Below the pieces are notes generated by a model. That model saw only the letters and a list, made by a program, of their open reading frames with translations. It was not told where the DNA came from and ran no database searches. Positions 1 to 6,762 of a stretch of DNA of 64,000 bases are shown here, piece after piece. The stretch is from Halovenus carboxidivorans (GTDB lineage: Archaea; Halobacteriota; Halobacteria; Halobacteriales; Haloarculaceae). Location of the stretch: positions 248,001 through 312,000 of the forward strand of contig NZ_WUUT01000002.1 in assembly GCF_009831575.1 (NCBI RefSeq). Direction: 5' to 3'. Numbering within the stretch: the first letter of the stretch is position 1; each line of letters opens with the position of its first letter. The translations under genes were made by a program, and so were the position numbers.

Positions 1-2
1 AG

Positions 3-347
3 GACCGGACCCAGCGCGTGACGGAAAGTCGGCTCCGGTCGGTTCGCCGGCACTGCGAGCGCGGCCGTGCGTTCGTGACCGCTCCGCTCGTCGGAACGGA
101 GACGGAGTTCGCCGAGGGGGAACCGGGGGAGATCGAACGCGAGGTACTCGCGGATGCGGAGCTCGAACCCGGGGACTTCGAGATTCCCGACGAGTACACC
201 TCGACGGGAACGCGCCGGGCAGTCCTCGTTCGGACGACACTGGACGTCGAGACCGACCCGCTCGAACTGTCGTTTTCGCTCCCCCGCGGGTCGTACGCGA
301 CGGTGATGTTACGGGAGTATCTGAAAACAGATCCCGCGAACCTGTGA
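3..347 (+). CDS. truD: tRNA pseudouridine(13) synthase TruD, C-terminal part (gene truncated by window start)
   Basis: The frame is open from the first bases, so this is the last ~114 codons of a gene that begins before the window; the in-frame GTG at 18 is not a likely start. The C-terminal motif [17 protein letters not shown] is the characteristic end of TruD, the pseudouridine synthase that modifies U13 in certain tRNAs (established for the family). The catalytic Asp and the TRUD insertion domain lie upstream and cannot be seen. It ends with TGA, followed by a ~110-bp gap before the AOR gene on the same strand. Identification rests only on the C-terminal signature. Confidence 0.85.
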   Translation, partial: DRTQRVTESRLRSVRRHCERGRAFVTAPLVGTETEFAEGEPGEIEREVLADAELEPGDFEIPDEYTSTGTRRAVLVRTTLDVETDPLELSFSLPRGSYATVMLREYLKTDPANL

Positions 348-458
348 CATCCGCTTCCGTCTCCGCCGACGCTTAAAAGTCGCGAACGGTACGGTAACTG
401 ATTGCGGTTCCACAGAATCATTAAGTGGCTGGTAGCCCAGTATATGCAATAGAGATTC

Positions 459-2393
459 ATGACTGATCTTGGCGGATTCCACGACAACGTAGCGAGGATC
501 GATCTCAGCGAGGGAGAGATTGCCTACGAGGGAATTGACGACGAGGATGCAAAGAAGTACATCGGTGCTCGCGGACTGGGGGTAAAGTACGTCTTCGACC
601 AGGGGCCAGACGTCGATCCGCTGGGGCCGGACAACCTGCTGGCGTTCATGAACGGGCCGCTCACGGGGACTCAGGTCACAATGAGTGGGCGGATCGCCAT
701 CTGTACGAAGTCTCCGCTGGCCGGTCAGGTCACCGACTCCCACCACGGGGGATGGAGCGGTGCACGGCTCAAGTGGGCCGGCTTCGACGGGCTGTTGTTC
801 GAGGGGCAGGCCGACGAACCGGTGTACGCCTACATCGAGGACGGCGAAGTCGAACTCCGCGATGCCTCCCACCTGTGGGGCAAGGGCGTCCACGAGACCC
901 GCGACGCCATCGAGGAGGAGATCGACGGCCAGTACGGCAAGAACCTCTCGATGATGGCGATCGGTCCGGGCGGCGAGAACGAGGTCCGGTACGCCTGTAT
1001 CGTCAACGAGGACGACCGTGCCTCCGGCCGAGGCGGAACGGGCTGCGTGATGGGCAACAAGAACCTGAAGGCCGTCGTCATCAAGTCCTCGACGAAGATG
1101 CAGAAGCCGGCCGATCAGGAGACCTTCCGCGAGGGGCACAAGCAGGCGATGCAACTCATTCAGGAGTCGGAGGTCACCGCGCCGAACGAGGGCGGCCTCT
1201 CGATGTACGGGACGAACGTCCTGATGAACGTCACGGAGGAGATGGACGGTCTGCCGGTTAAAAACGGCAAGTACTCCTCGACGCGATCGATGCGGGAGTC
1301 CGAGGGCGGCGACATCGACGCCGAGGGCGTCTCCGGGGAGTACGTCCGTGAGAACATCCTCGTCGACGAGCCGACCTGTCACTCCTGTCCGGTCGCCTGT
1401 AAGAAGGAGGTCGAAGTGCAGGCGATGCACAAAGGCGAGGAGATGAACGTCCGGATGGAGTCTTTCGAGTACGAGTCCGCGTGGGCGCTGGGTCCCAACT
1501 CGGGGCACACCGACCTCGACAAGTCGGTGCTGATGGTCGACAAGTGTAACAACCTCGGTATCGACACCATCGACGCCGGGAACACCCTGGCGATGGCCAT
1601 GGAGATGACCGAGGAAGGGAAGTTCGACGGTCTCGGCGACGGCATCGACTGGGGCGACGCCGACGCGATGGTCGAGATGCTCGAACGGATCGCCCACCGC
1701 GAGGACGAACTCGCGGACCACCTCGCCAACGGTCCGAAACACCTCGAAGAGGAGTTCGACGCGCAGTCGAACTCCCTGGCCGTGAAGGGACAGACGATGG
1801 CCGCCTACGACCCGCGAGCGATGAAGGGAATGGCCATCGGCTACGCCACCTCGAACCGTGGTGCCTGTCACCTCCGGGGCTACACCCCGGCGGCCGAACT
1901 GCTCGGCATTCCGGAGCAGGTCGACCCTCACGAGCACGAGGGCAAGGGTGAGCTGTGTGCCACCTTCCAGGACCTGCACGCGATCAGCGACTCCTTCGAT
2001 ATCTGCAAGTTCAACGCCTTCGCGGAGGGAATCGAGGAGTACGTCCTCCAGTACAACGGTATGACCGGCCGCGACGTGACCGAGGAGGAACTGATCGAGG
2101 CCGGCGAGCGCATCTACAACCTCGAACGGTACTACAACAACCTCGCCGGCTTCGACGGCGACGACGACACCCTCCCGAACCGCTTCATCGAGGGCCACGA
2201 GGAGGCGATTCCGGCCCAGGGCGGTAGCGAGGGCGAACTCGCCGAACTCGACGAGATGAAAGAGGAGTACTACGAGGTCCGTGGCTGGGTCGACGGCGTC
2301 GTGCCAGACGAGAAACTCGACGAACTCGACATCGACATCGGCCCGGGAACCGGTGTCTCCAGCGGCGACTCGGCGGCACCTGCCGACGACTGA
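459..2393 (+). CDS. aor: Tungsten-containing aldehyde ferredoxin oxidoreductase (AOR family)
   Basis: The 644-residue protein has the length and layout of the AOR family: tungsten-bispterin enzymes oxidising aldehydes (or related substrates) to carboxylic acids and reducing ferredoxin in the cytoplasm. Family features seen are the N-terminal GxRGLGVKYVFD region, the MSGR/KSPLAGQVTDSHHGG pterin-contact segment, and the [4Fe-4S] ligands C307, C310 and C314 (CHSCPVAC) with the distant C516 (DSFDIC). The C-terminus is very acidic. An AT-rich TTAAGTGG at 421-428 may be the TATA box for the ATG at 459. MoaD-like and MoeA genes follow within 10 kb, which fits a pterin-cofactor locus. The actual aldehyde substrate cannot be predicted. 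Confidence 0.95.
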   Translation: MTDLGGFHDNVARIDLSEGEIAYEGIDDEDAKKYIGARGLGVKYVFDQGPDVDPLGPDNLLAFMNGPLTGTQVTMSGRIAICTKSPLAGQVTDSHHGGWSGARLKWAGFDGLLFEGQADEPVYAYIEDGEVELRDASHLWGKGVHETRDAIEEEIDGQYGKNLSMMAIGPGGENEVRYACIVNEDDRASGRGGTGCVMGNKNLKAVVIKSSTKMQKPADQETFREGHKQAMQLIQESEVTAPNEGGLSMYGTNVLMNVTEEMDGLPVKNGKYSSTRSMRESEGGDIDAEGVSGEYVRENILVDEPTCHSCPVACKKEVEVQAMHKGEEMNVRMESFEYESAWALGPNSGHTDLDKSVLMVDKCNNLGIDTIDAGNTLAMAMEMTEEGKFDGLGDGIDWGDADAMVEMLERIAHREDELADHLANGPKHLEEEFDAQSNSLAVKGQTMAAYDPRAMKGMAIGYATSNRGACHLRGYTPAAELLGIPEQVDPHEHEGKGELCATFQDLHAISDSFDICKFNAFAEGIEEYVLQYNGMTGRDVTEEELIEAGERIYNLERYYNNLAGFDGDDDTLPNRFIEGHEEAIPAQGGSEGELAELDEMKEEYYEVRGWVDGVVPDEKLDELDIDIGPGTGVSSGDSAAPADD

Positions 2394-2417
2394 TCGCGCA
2401 CTACCTTCCAATTTTTT

Positions 2418-2795
2418 ATGAGTGACGAACACGACTTCGAGTTCCGAGTAGAGTCTCGTCTGACCAGCCACGGCGTCTACGTCGACGAGGTGGTCGACGA
2501 GGGCGACGGCTACAGTCTCACCTACGAGTCGGTCAACGTCGAGAACCAGGGGATGATCCCCCACCGCGAGGTGGGCCGAGTAATCAACGTCTTCCGGGAC
2601 CTGCACGACGACGACTGGTCCGGTGCACGCATCGAGGCGGAGGTGATGGATTTCGACGGCAACGAACTCGGCACCTGGCACGTCGAGGCCGAGTGGATCG
2701 ACCGCCTGCACAACGGCGACCTGTCGGAGATCGAGTTCTCGCAGAAGGTCATCGAGACCATCGAGCCAGTCGAGGAGCCACCTGAGGGAGAGTAG
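2418..2795 (+). CDS. Conserved haloarchaeal protein of unknown function
   Basis: A 125-aa very acidic soluble protein, 24 bp downstream of the AOR gene on the same strand and probably cotranscribed with it. It contains a central IPHREVGRVINVFRDL segment and repeated short beta-strand-like stretches (IEAEVMDFDGNELGTWHVEAEW). There is no signal peptide, membrane segment or cysteine motif. I recall similar proteins in other haloarchaea but no assigned function. The tail (EPVEEPPEGE) is low complexity. Position suggests an accessory or AOR-linked role, but this is inference only. Confidence 0.8.
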   Translation: MSDEHDFEFRVESRLTSHGVYVDEVVDEGDGYSLTYESVNVENQGMIPHREVGRVINVFRDLHDDDWSGARIEAEVMDFDGNELGTWHVEAEWIDRLHNGDLSEIEFSQKVIETIEPVEEPPEGE

Positions 2796-2918
2796 CCGGG
2801 CTGGTGTCAAACCCCAGTACAACCCGGGCCGTCAGTATGTGCTCGCGCGCGGAGACGGTTGCGAGGGTACTGATGGGAGCGTGTCCAGCCCGGAGTCCGT
2901 GGAAAATACTTATTACGA

Positions 2919-2940
2919 TGTGTAAAGATATCTTTACACA
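2919..2940. promoter_or_regulatory. 22-bp perfect palindrome, likely operator of the DUF2178/XRE pair
   Basis: Half-site TGTGTAAAGAT, followed without spacer by its exact reverse complement, ends 2 bp before the ATG at 2943. A TATA-like AATACTTATT (2905-2914) places the transcription start inside the palindrome. This is the geometry expected of an operator for a dimeric repressor, most simply the XRE regulator encoded at 3538. Confidence 0.7.
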
Positions 2941-2942
2941 AC

Positions 2943-3530
2943 ATGGCAGCGAAAAGCAACGTTGCCGCTGTGAGCCTCTTCGCGTTCGGCTTCGTACTGC
3001 TATTTGTCGGTGCGTCGGGTAGTTTAACCGGAGCCCTCGCAACTGTGCTCTCTGTTGGCGGGATTGCTCTGCTGTTCGTCGCCGCGGTGTGGATCGACGT
3101 GTTCGACGCTGGCTCGATCCTGGAGCCCGAACTCGACCGTCGCAAACTCCTCCGGAACGCGGTTTCAGTGCTCGGAGCCCTCCTGTTCATGGCGGTGCTG
3201 TTCCGGGAGACGATTCCAGAGAGACTCAGGATCACGCTCGGAGCGATTGGACTCGTCGTTCTCCTCGGGTCGGCCTACTGGTACCGATGGCGCTCGCCGG
3301 TCGACGAGTACGACGAACGAGAGCGACAGATTCGGTACCGGGCGGCGTCTACGGCATTTCTCGTCCTGAACGGGATGTTGTTCGCGGCGCTGTTCGTCGC
3401 GTACGCGGCTGGGAGAGCAGCCACTGAATTGACGGGGGCGACGGCGGTACCCATCGGCGCGGCGTTGATGATAGTCGGCGGCGGCGTCGTATTCAAACTC
3501 TCGGAGGGGTGGTATCGCGCGCAGATGTAA
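2943..3530 (+). CDS. DUF2178-type membrane protein
   Basis: A 195-residue hydrophobic protein with about six predicted membrane segments (near residues 9-27, 33-52, 70-88, 94-112, 138-158 and 164-182) and a cytoplasmic charged loop DEYDERERQIRYRA. The ERERQI-type motif before the last two helices is typical of the DUF2178 family, whose members are commonly encoded next to a small XRE regulator, as here. Function is unknown. The start is supported by the TATA/palindrome immediately upstream, implying a leaderless mRNA. The downstream regulator starts 7 bp after the stop, so the two are an operon. Confidence 0.85.
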   Translation: MAAKSNVAAVSLFAFGFVLLFVGASGSLTGALATVLSVGGIALLFVAAVWIDVFDAGSILEPELDRRKLLRNAVSVLGALLFMAVLFRETIPERLRITLGAIGLVVLLGSAYWYRWRSPVDEYDERERQIRYRAASTAFLVLNGMLFAALFVAYAAGRAATELTGATAVPIGAALMIVGGGVVFKLSEGWYRAQM

Positions 3531-3537
3531 GGGGCCG

Positions 3538-3741
3538 ATGAAGAATAACCTGAAGGTGTGGCGGGCGAAGCAGGACGTAACCCAGGCCGAGTTAGCCGAG
3601 GCTGTCGATGTCTCACGGCAGACGATCAACGCCATCGAGCGGGGACGGTACGACCCGAGCCTGTCGCTTGCCTTCGAACTCGCAGACTATTTCGACTGTT
3701 CTGTCGAGGACATCTTCACGTACGATCCGGAGACCGAGTAA
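3538..3741 (+). CDS. XRE-family helix-turn-helix regulator
   Basis: A 67-aa single-domain HTH protein. VTQAELAEAVDVSRQTINAIERG is a canonical Cro/CI-type helix-turn-helix (about residues 13-35), followed by PSLSLAFELADYF and the VEDIFTYD tail shared with YgzD/PlcR-like mini-repressors. It is cotranscribed with the DUF2178 membrane protein 7 bp upstream. The perfect palindrome at 2919-2940 is a good candidate for its own operator, implying autorepression; that link is inference from position and symmetry. Confidence 0.92.
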   Translation: MKNNLKVWRAKQDVTQAELAEAVDVSRQTINAIERGRYDPSLSLAFELADYFDCSVEDIFTYDPETE

Positions 3742-3811
3742 ACGCCTGAAGTGGGCTGGACCTACGCTCATCGGCGTCGGGTGTCTGAGAAGCCATCCGA
3801 AATCTGTCGAG

Positions 3812-4198
3812 TTACTCCACGGGATTCACCGCGAGCACGTCTCGGATCTCCAGTGAAGTCTCGAACTCCTCCCTGCGGTCCATCCGGCGGCCGTCGCGTT
3901 TGAACTGTTCGGCGTGCGTTCGCGCGACGGCCTCGGTCTCGCGCTCGGTGAGCCCGACCGCCTCGCCGACGGTCTCCCAGCGGCCCTCCTCAGCGAGGAA
4001 ATAGACGCCGTCTCTGTCGGTGTCGATCCGCTCGAACCGGCGGTCGTACTCCTCGACGCGTCCGACGAGATGTTCCTGCACGTCCGCCAGGAGATCGGAG
4101 AGCCGAGCGAGCGAGACGCTGGCTTTCGCACCGGCCAGCAACACGACCTGTCCCTCGATGGGATGGCTCGGCTCCTCGATCATCTCATCCACCGGCAC
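3812..4198 (-). CDS. Conserved haloarchaeal protein of unknown function
   Basis: A 128-aa soluble acidic protein, last gene of a three-gene minus-strand set (4486-4872, 4185-4451, then this). Its ATG lies inside the 3' end of the preceding gene (14-nt overlap), indicating translational coupling. A hydrophobic GQVVLLAGAKASVSL stretch near residues 16-30 is followed by charged helical segments, including ERETEAVARTHAEQFKRDGR and RREEFETSLEIRDVLAV. No known motif is recognised. Its place between the AOR gene and MoaD-like genes suggests a role linked to that cluster, but nothing in the sequence proves it. Confidence 0.75.
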   Translation of the reverse strand: MPVDEMIEEPSHPIEGQVVLLAGAKASVSLARLSDLLADVQEHLVGRVEEYDRRFERIDTDRDGVYFLAEEGRWETVGEAVGLTERETEAVARTHAEQFKRDGRRMDRREEFETSLEIRDVLAVNPVE

Positions 4199-4451
4199 GG
4201 ATGGCCTTCTGTGAGAATCTCTCGATGACCGGGTCGAGCGTCTCGGCGCTCTCGCCCTCGAATTCGACGGTCACCTCGGTCAACTTCATCGACGGGCCCA
4301 CAGAGACCTTCTCGGAGGAGAGCGTCGCGGACCAGCCGTCGCCCTCGACGCGGTCCTGTCCGTCGACTCGCTCGCCGCCGACGTTCTCCAGATAGCCGAG
4401 TGCGGCGCGGACCGAGATGCCCCGATACGAGCGGGTCCGTTCGACGCTCAC
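4185..4451 (-). CDS. Small conserved protein, possibly related to MoaD-associated C-terminal domains
   Basis: An 88-aa protein with SYRGISVRAALGYLENVGGE followed by DRVEGDGW and a C-terminal beta/alpha segment KLTEVTVEFEG..LDPVIERFSQKA. The arrangement reminds me of the small domain found C-terminal to some MoaD-like proteins (DUF1952 type); I hold this loosely. It starts 34 bp downstream of the 4486-4872 gene and overlaps the next gene by 14 nt, so the three are one transcription unit. The nearby AOR, MoaD-like and MoeA genes make a pterin-cofactor link plausible. Confidence 0.7.
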   Translation of the reverse strand: MSVERTRSYRGISVRAALGYLENVGGERVDGQDRVEGDGWSATLSSEKVSVGPSMKLTEVTVEFEGESAETLDPVIERFSQKAIRAGG

Positions 4452-4485
4452 CGTCGCTCACCCCCGCGACCCAGCCGGACCGACA

Positions 4486-4872
4486 TCAGGAGCCACCACC
4501 CGGGCGGATGCCGTCCTGGAAGATACGGGCGTGGCGCTCGCGGTCGATCCGGTCGGCCAGATCCTCGTGATCGTAGATCTGCTGGATCACGGCGGCGTGC
4601 AGATCTCGCCACGCCATCGCGTAGATTGGAGACTGGCCCCAGGCGCGGAGTTCGACGACGTAGCCGTCGTACTCCTCCCACCGGGTCTCGAAATGCTGGA
4701 TGTGATCGACGACGGTGCTGACCGCCTCCTCGTCGTCTTCGACGGTGAGCGCGGCGTTGAGCTCTCGCTCCCAGCCCTGGATGGCCTTGCCCATATCCTG
4801 CTTGGTATCGTCGCTATCCGGCGGCAGCGATTCGATAATCCCTTCGGGTATGTAGAGTTCGATTTCGTCCAC
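4486..4872 (-). CDS. Conserved haloarchaeal protein of unknown function (GTG start chosen)
   Basis: A 128-aa acidic, largely helical protein beginning VDEIELYIPEGIIESL and ending in a GGGS tail. The frame is open for 35 more codons upstream (to 4977), but a TATA box on the minus strand at 4896-4903 lies 27 bp from the GTG at 4872. This points to a leaderless mRNA starting at that codon, and the upstream residues look unlike a haloarchaeal protein. It contains TVVDHIQHFETRWEEYDGYVVEL and LHAAVIQQIYDHEDLADRID segments but no recognised domain. It is first in a three-gene minus-strand unit and divergent from the MoaD-like gene at 4983. Confidence 0.72.
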   Translation of the reverse strand: MDEIELYIPEGIIESLPPDSDDTKQDMGKAIQGWERELNAALTVEDDEEAVSTVVDHIQHFETRWEEYDGYVVELRAWGQSPIYAMAWRDLHAAVIQQIYDHEDLADRIDRERHARIFQDGIRPGGGS

Positions 4873-4895
4873 ACCACCCTTTGGGCAGGCGGACC

Positions 4896-4903
4896 AATAA
4901 AGC
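4896..4903 (-). promoter_or_regulatory. TATA box of the 4872-3812 operon
   Basis: GCTTTATT on the minus strand, centred 27 bp upstream of the GTG at 4872. The spacing is that of haloarchaeal leaderless promoters and decides the start codon of the downstream gene. Confidence 0.6.
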
Positions 4904-4982
4904 TGTACGCGTCCGTCGGATGCCCGGATCGACGAACGTGTTCGGGTAAAGATTCTCGGGGGGGAATCACATACCATCGACT

Positions 4983-5399
4983 ATGCAGACGAAGGCAGAA
5001 CTGGAGGCCGAGAAAACAGAACAGACCCCGGATGTCGAGACGACGGTGACGGTCCGCTGTACGGGCCACGTCAGGACCGAAATCGGAGTCGGGCGGTTCG
5101 ACTACACCTTCGAGGGCGACACGCTCCGGGAGTTCCTCGCCGAGTTCTTCGAGGAGTACGACGTGAAGGACATGTTGATCGCCGAGACCGAGGAGGAGGC
5201 GATGACGGAGGGATGGGCACCGGAGTTCGGTGAACTCCCCGGCGAGAACTACAACAAGAATCCCGAGGGCGAACAGAGCCGACGGTTCGCGCGCGTCCTC
5301 GTCAACGGGACGTTCAACGAGCACATCGACGGCCTCGACACGGAACTCGGCGACGAGGACCGCGTGACGCTTATCTATCCGTTCATCTACTGCTGTTGA
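4983..5399 (+). CDS. MoaD/ThiS-like ubiquitin-fold protein ending in Cys-Cys
   Basis: A 138-aa protein whose last ~100 residues follow the beta-grasp pattern of MoaD/ThiS sulfur carriers: VTVRCTGHVRTEIG, LREFLAEFFEEYDV, RRFARVLVNGT and DEDRVTLIYPFIYCC. Instead of the C-terminal Gly-Gly that is adenylated in MoaD and SAMPs, it ends in Cys-Cys directly at the stop codon. It therefore cannot be activated in the usual way unless processed. The gene lies between the AOR unit and a Gly-Gly MoaD/SAMP1 gene with MoeA genes downstream, consistent with a tungsten-pterin function. I infer the family from fold-like pattern and context; the role is unknown. Confidence 0.75.
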   Translation: MQTKAELEAEKTEQTPDVETTVTVRCTGHVRTEIGVGRFDYTFEGDTLREFLAEFFEEYDVKDMLIAETEEEAMTEGWAPEFGELPGENYNKNPEGEQSRRFARVLVNGTFNEHIDGLDTELGDEDRVTLIYPFIYCC

Positions 5400-5406
5400 A
5401 CGCTGG

Positions 5407-5682
5407 CTACCCGCCGGCAACCGGGGGGAAGACGCTCACGGTGTCGTCGCTCTCGAGTCGCGTCTCGGGGCCGTCCATGTAGGTGATGTCGCGGCCGTTT
5501 TTCATAATACTCAAAAACTCTCGGACCTCCCCGTCCTCGTTGAAGATATCGACCTCCGGATACTCGGCCTCGACATCTCGGAGGACGCTTCCGACCGTCG
5601 CGTCCCCGTCGACTTCCCACCCGATCTCTTTCTGTCCGACAGCCTCCCGGAAGTTCGCGAAAAATCGCAACTCGACGTTCAT
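5407..5682 (-). CDS. SAMP1/MoaD-like ubiquitin-like small modifier or sulfur carrier
   Basis: A 91-aa beta-grasp protein: MNVELRFFANFREAVGQKE, STIM-type middle region with REFLSIMKNGRDI, and C-terminus DTVSVFPPVAGG. The terminal Gly-Gly is the residue pair adenylated by the E1-like UbaA in haloarchaea. It serves either sulfur transfer to molybdopterin synthase or protein conjugation (samp-ylation), as known for SAMP1 of Haloferax. The frame extends 12 codons further upstream, but a TATA box at 5706-5713 is 27 bp from the ATG at 5682, so this start is preferred. It is convergent with the Cys-Cys MoaD-like gene, 7 bp apart. Confidence 0.9.
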   Translation of the reverse strand: MNVELRFFANFREAVGQKEIGWEVDGDATVGSVLRDVEAEYPEVDIFNEDGEVREFLSIMKNGRDITYMDGPETRLESDDTVSVFPPVAGG

Positions 5683-5705
5683 ACCCGTATACAAGGGACT
5701 GCGCG

Positions 5706-5713
5706 TTATAAAA
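5706..5713 (-). promoter_or_regulatory. TATA box of the SAMP1/MoaD-like gene
   Basis: TTTTATAA on the minus strand, centred 27 bp from the ATG at 5682. It supports a leaderless start and excludes the upstream ATG at 5718, which overlaps the box. Confidence 0.65.
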
Positions 5714-5822
5714 CACACCGGAGCCGATGCCGACGACCACGGGCGGTGGACATCCGGTTACGCCACCGGAAGTTCCGAAATACTATCAAAAATCTAATAT
5801 TACTTCACTCCGGTTCCGAAAT

Positions 5823-6677
5823 ATGTCACCGGATACGTTGACACGGCGACAGTTCGCGGCCGTGGTCGCCGGAGCGAGCGTCGGACTCGCCGGGTGTTCG
5901 AGCGGGTCCGACGACGGATCGAACGGCGGAACAAGTGGCCCGCCCGGCTACACAGACTGGCTTCCGAGCGCGGACGCGCTCGGATACGCGCGTTACTCGT
6001 TCAACGCCGTCAGTTACGACGACATCCGCGAGAACGAGGAGGCGTTGCACGAGGATGTCTATCAGGGGTTCGTCGAGGACACGAACAACTCCTTCGCCGG
6101 CGAACTCGGACTCTCGTTTTCGGATCTGTCTTCGGTCGTCTCGGCTGCCGAGGTCGAACACCTGAGTGGAACGTTCGGCCGGTCGACGATCGTCGACGCG
6201 CTCTCCGGGACCGAGATGGAAGAGCGGACCGACTACTCCGGGTTCACCCTCTACGCGAGCGGGTATCAGGGTGTCGGGGTGCGAGACGGGGAGGCCGTCG
6301 TCACGCAGCAGGCGTTCGGAACCGGCAGCGATCAGATCGTCGAGACCCTGCAGACGATGGTCGACGCCGGCGCGGGCGAAACACAGCGCCGGGTCGAAGC
6401 CAACGACGATTTCGAGTTACTCGTCTCGAAACTCGGAGACGGATCCTTCGTCAGAGGCGAGACGAGACCGAAGGTAGAGTCGGCCGACCCCGAGGAGGGA
6501 CTGTTCTCCGGCGTCGTCGCTCGCGGCACGAGCGTCACGATCAACGGCGACCGGTCGACGGCGGTCTACGCCGATGTCTTCGAGCAGGAAAGCGACGTGA
6601 GCATGGACGAGATCGAGACGTGGCGGGAGTCCTCACGGCGGTTCCGACGGGTCGCGCAGGAGACCGAGACGAACTGA
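5823..6677 (+). CDS. Tat-exported lipoprotein of unknown function
   Basis: A 284-aa protein starting MSPDTLTRRQFAAVVAGASVG and then LAGC: a twin-arginine signal (RRQF) followed by a lipobox, with the acceptor Cys near residue 24. A Ser/Gly/Asp-rich linker follows, as in most haloarchaeal surface lipoproteins. The mature domain begins around DWLPSADALGYARYSF and has no motif I recognise. An in-frame ATG exists upstream at 5727, but TAATATTA at 5795-5802 sits 24 bp before the chosen ATG. The protein should be anchored on the outer face of the cell membrane. The gene is convergent with the MoeA-PBP gene. Confidence 0.85.
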   Translation: MSPDTLTRRQFAAVVAGASVGLAGCSSGSDDGSNGGTSGPPGYTDWLPSADALGYARYSFNAVSYDDIRENEEALHEDVYQGFVEDTNNSFAGELGLSFSDLSSVVSAAEVEHLSGTFGRSTIVDALSGTEMEERTDYSGFTLYASGYQGVGVRDGEAVVTQQAFGTGSDQIVETLQTMVDAGAGETQRRVEANDDFELLVSKLGDGSFVRGETRPKVESADPEEGLFSGVVARGTSVTINGDRSTAVYADVFEQESDVSMDEIETWRESSRRFRRVAQETETN

Positions 6678-6762
6678 GACGGCCGAGCGACGACAGTCAG
6701 GGCACAGTTCCGGACCGACCTCTCCGGGTTCCGTCTCCTCTTCGAGCACAGCTAAGACGCTG

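Noticed and set aside
309-2822. 837-codon open frame on the minus strand opposite the AOR gene
   Set aside because: It mirrors codon bias of the AOR and downstream gene; composition is Val/Leu/Arg/Asp-rich without any domain. AOR on the other strand is unambiguous.
4587-5420. 277-codon minus-strand frame covering the MoaD-like gene
   Set aside because: Overlaps three better-supported genes on both strands and its translation switches to Arg/Ser-rich non-haloarchaeal composition.
6633-6762. Possible minus-strand mini zinc protein (ELCPDCRR) between the lipoprotein and MoeA-PBP genes
   Set aside because: Only one CxxC, no ATG or promoter, and overlap with the lipoprotein 3' end.
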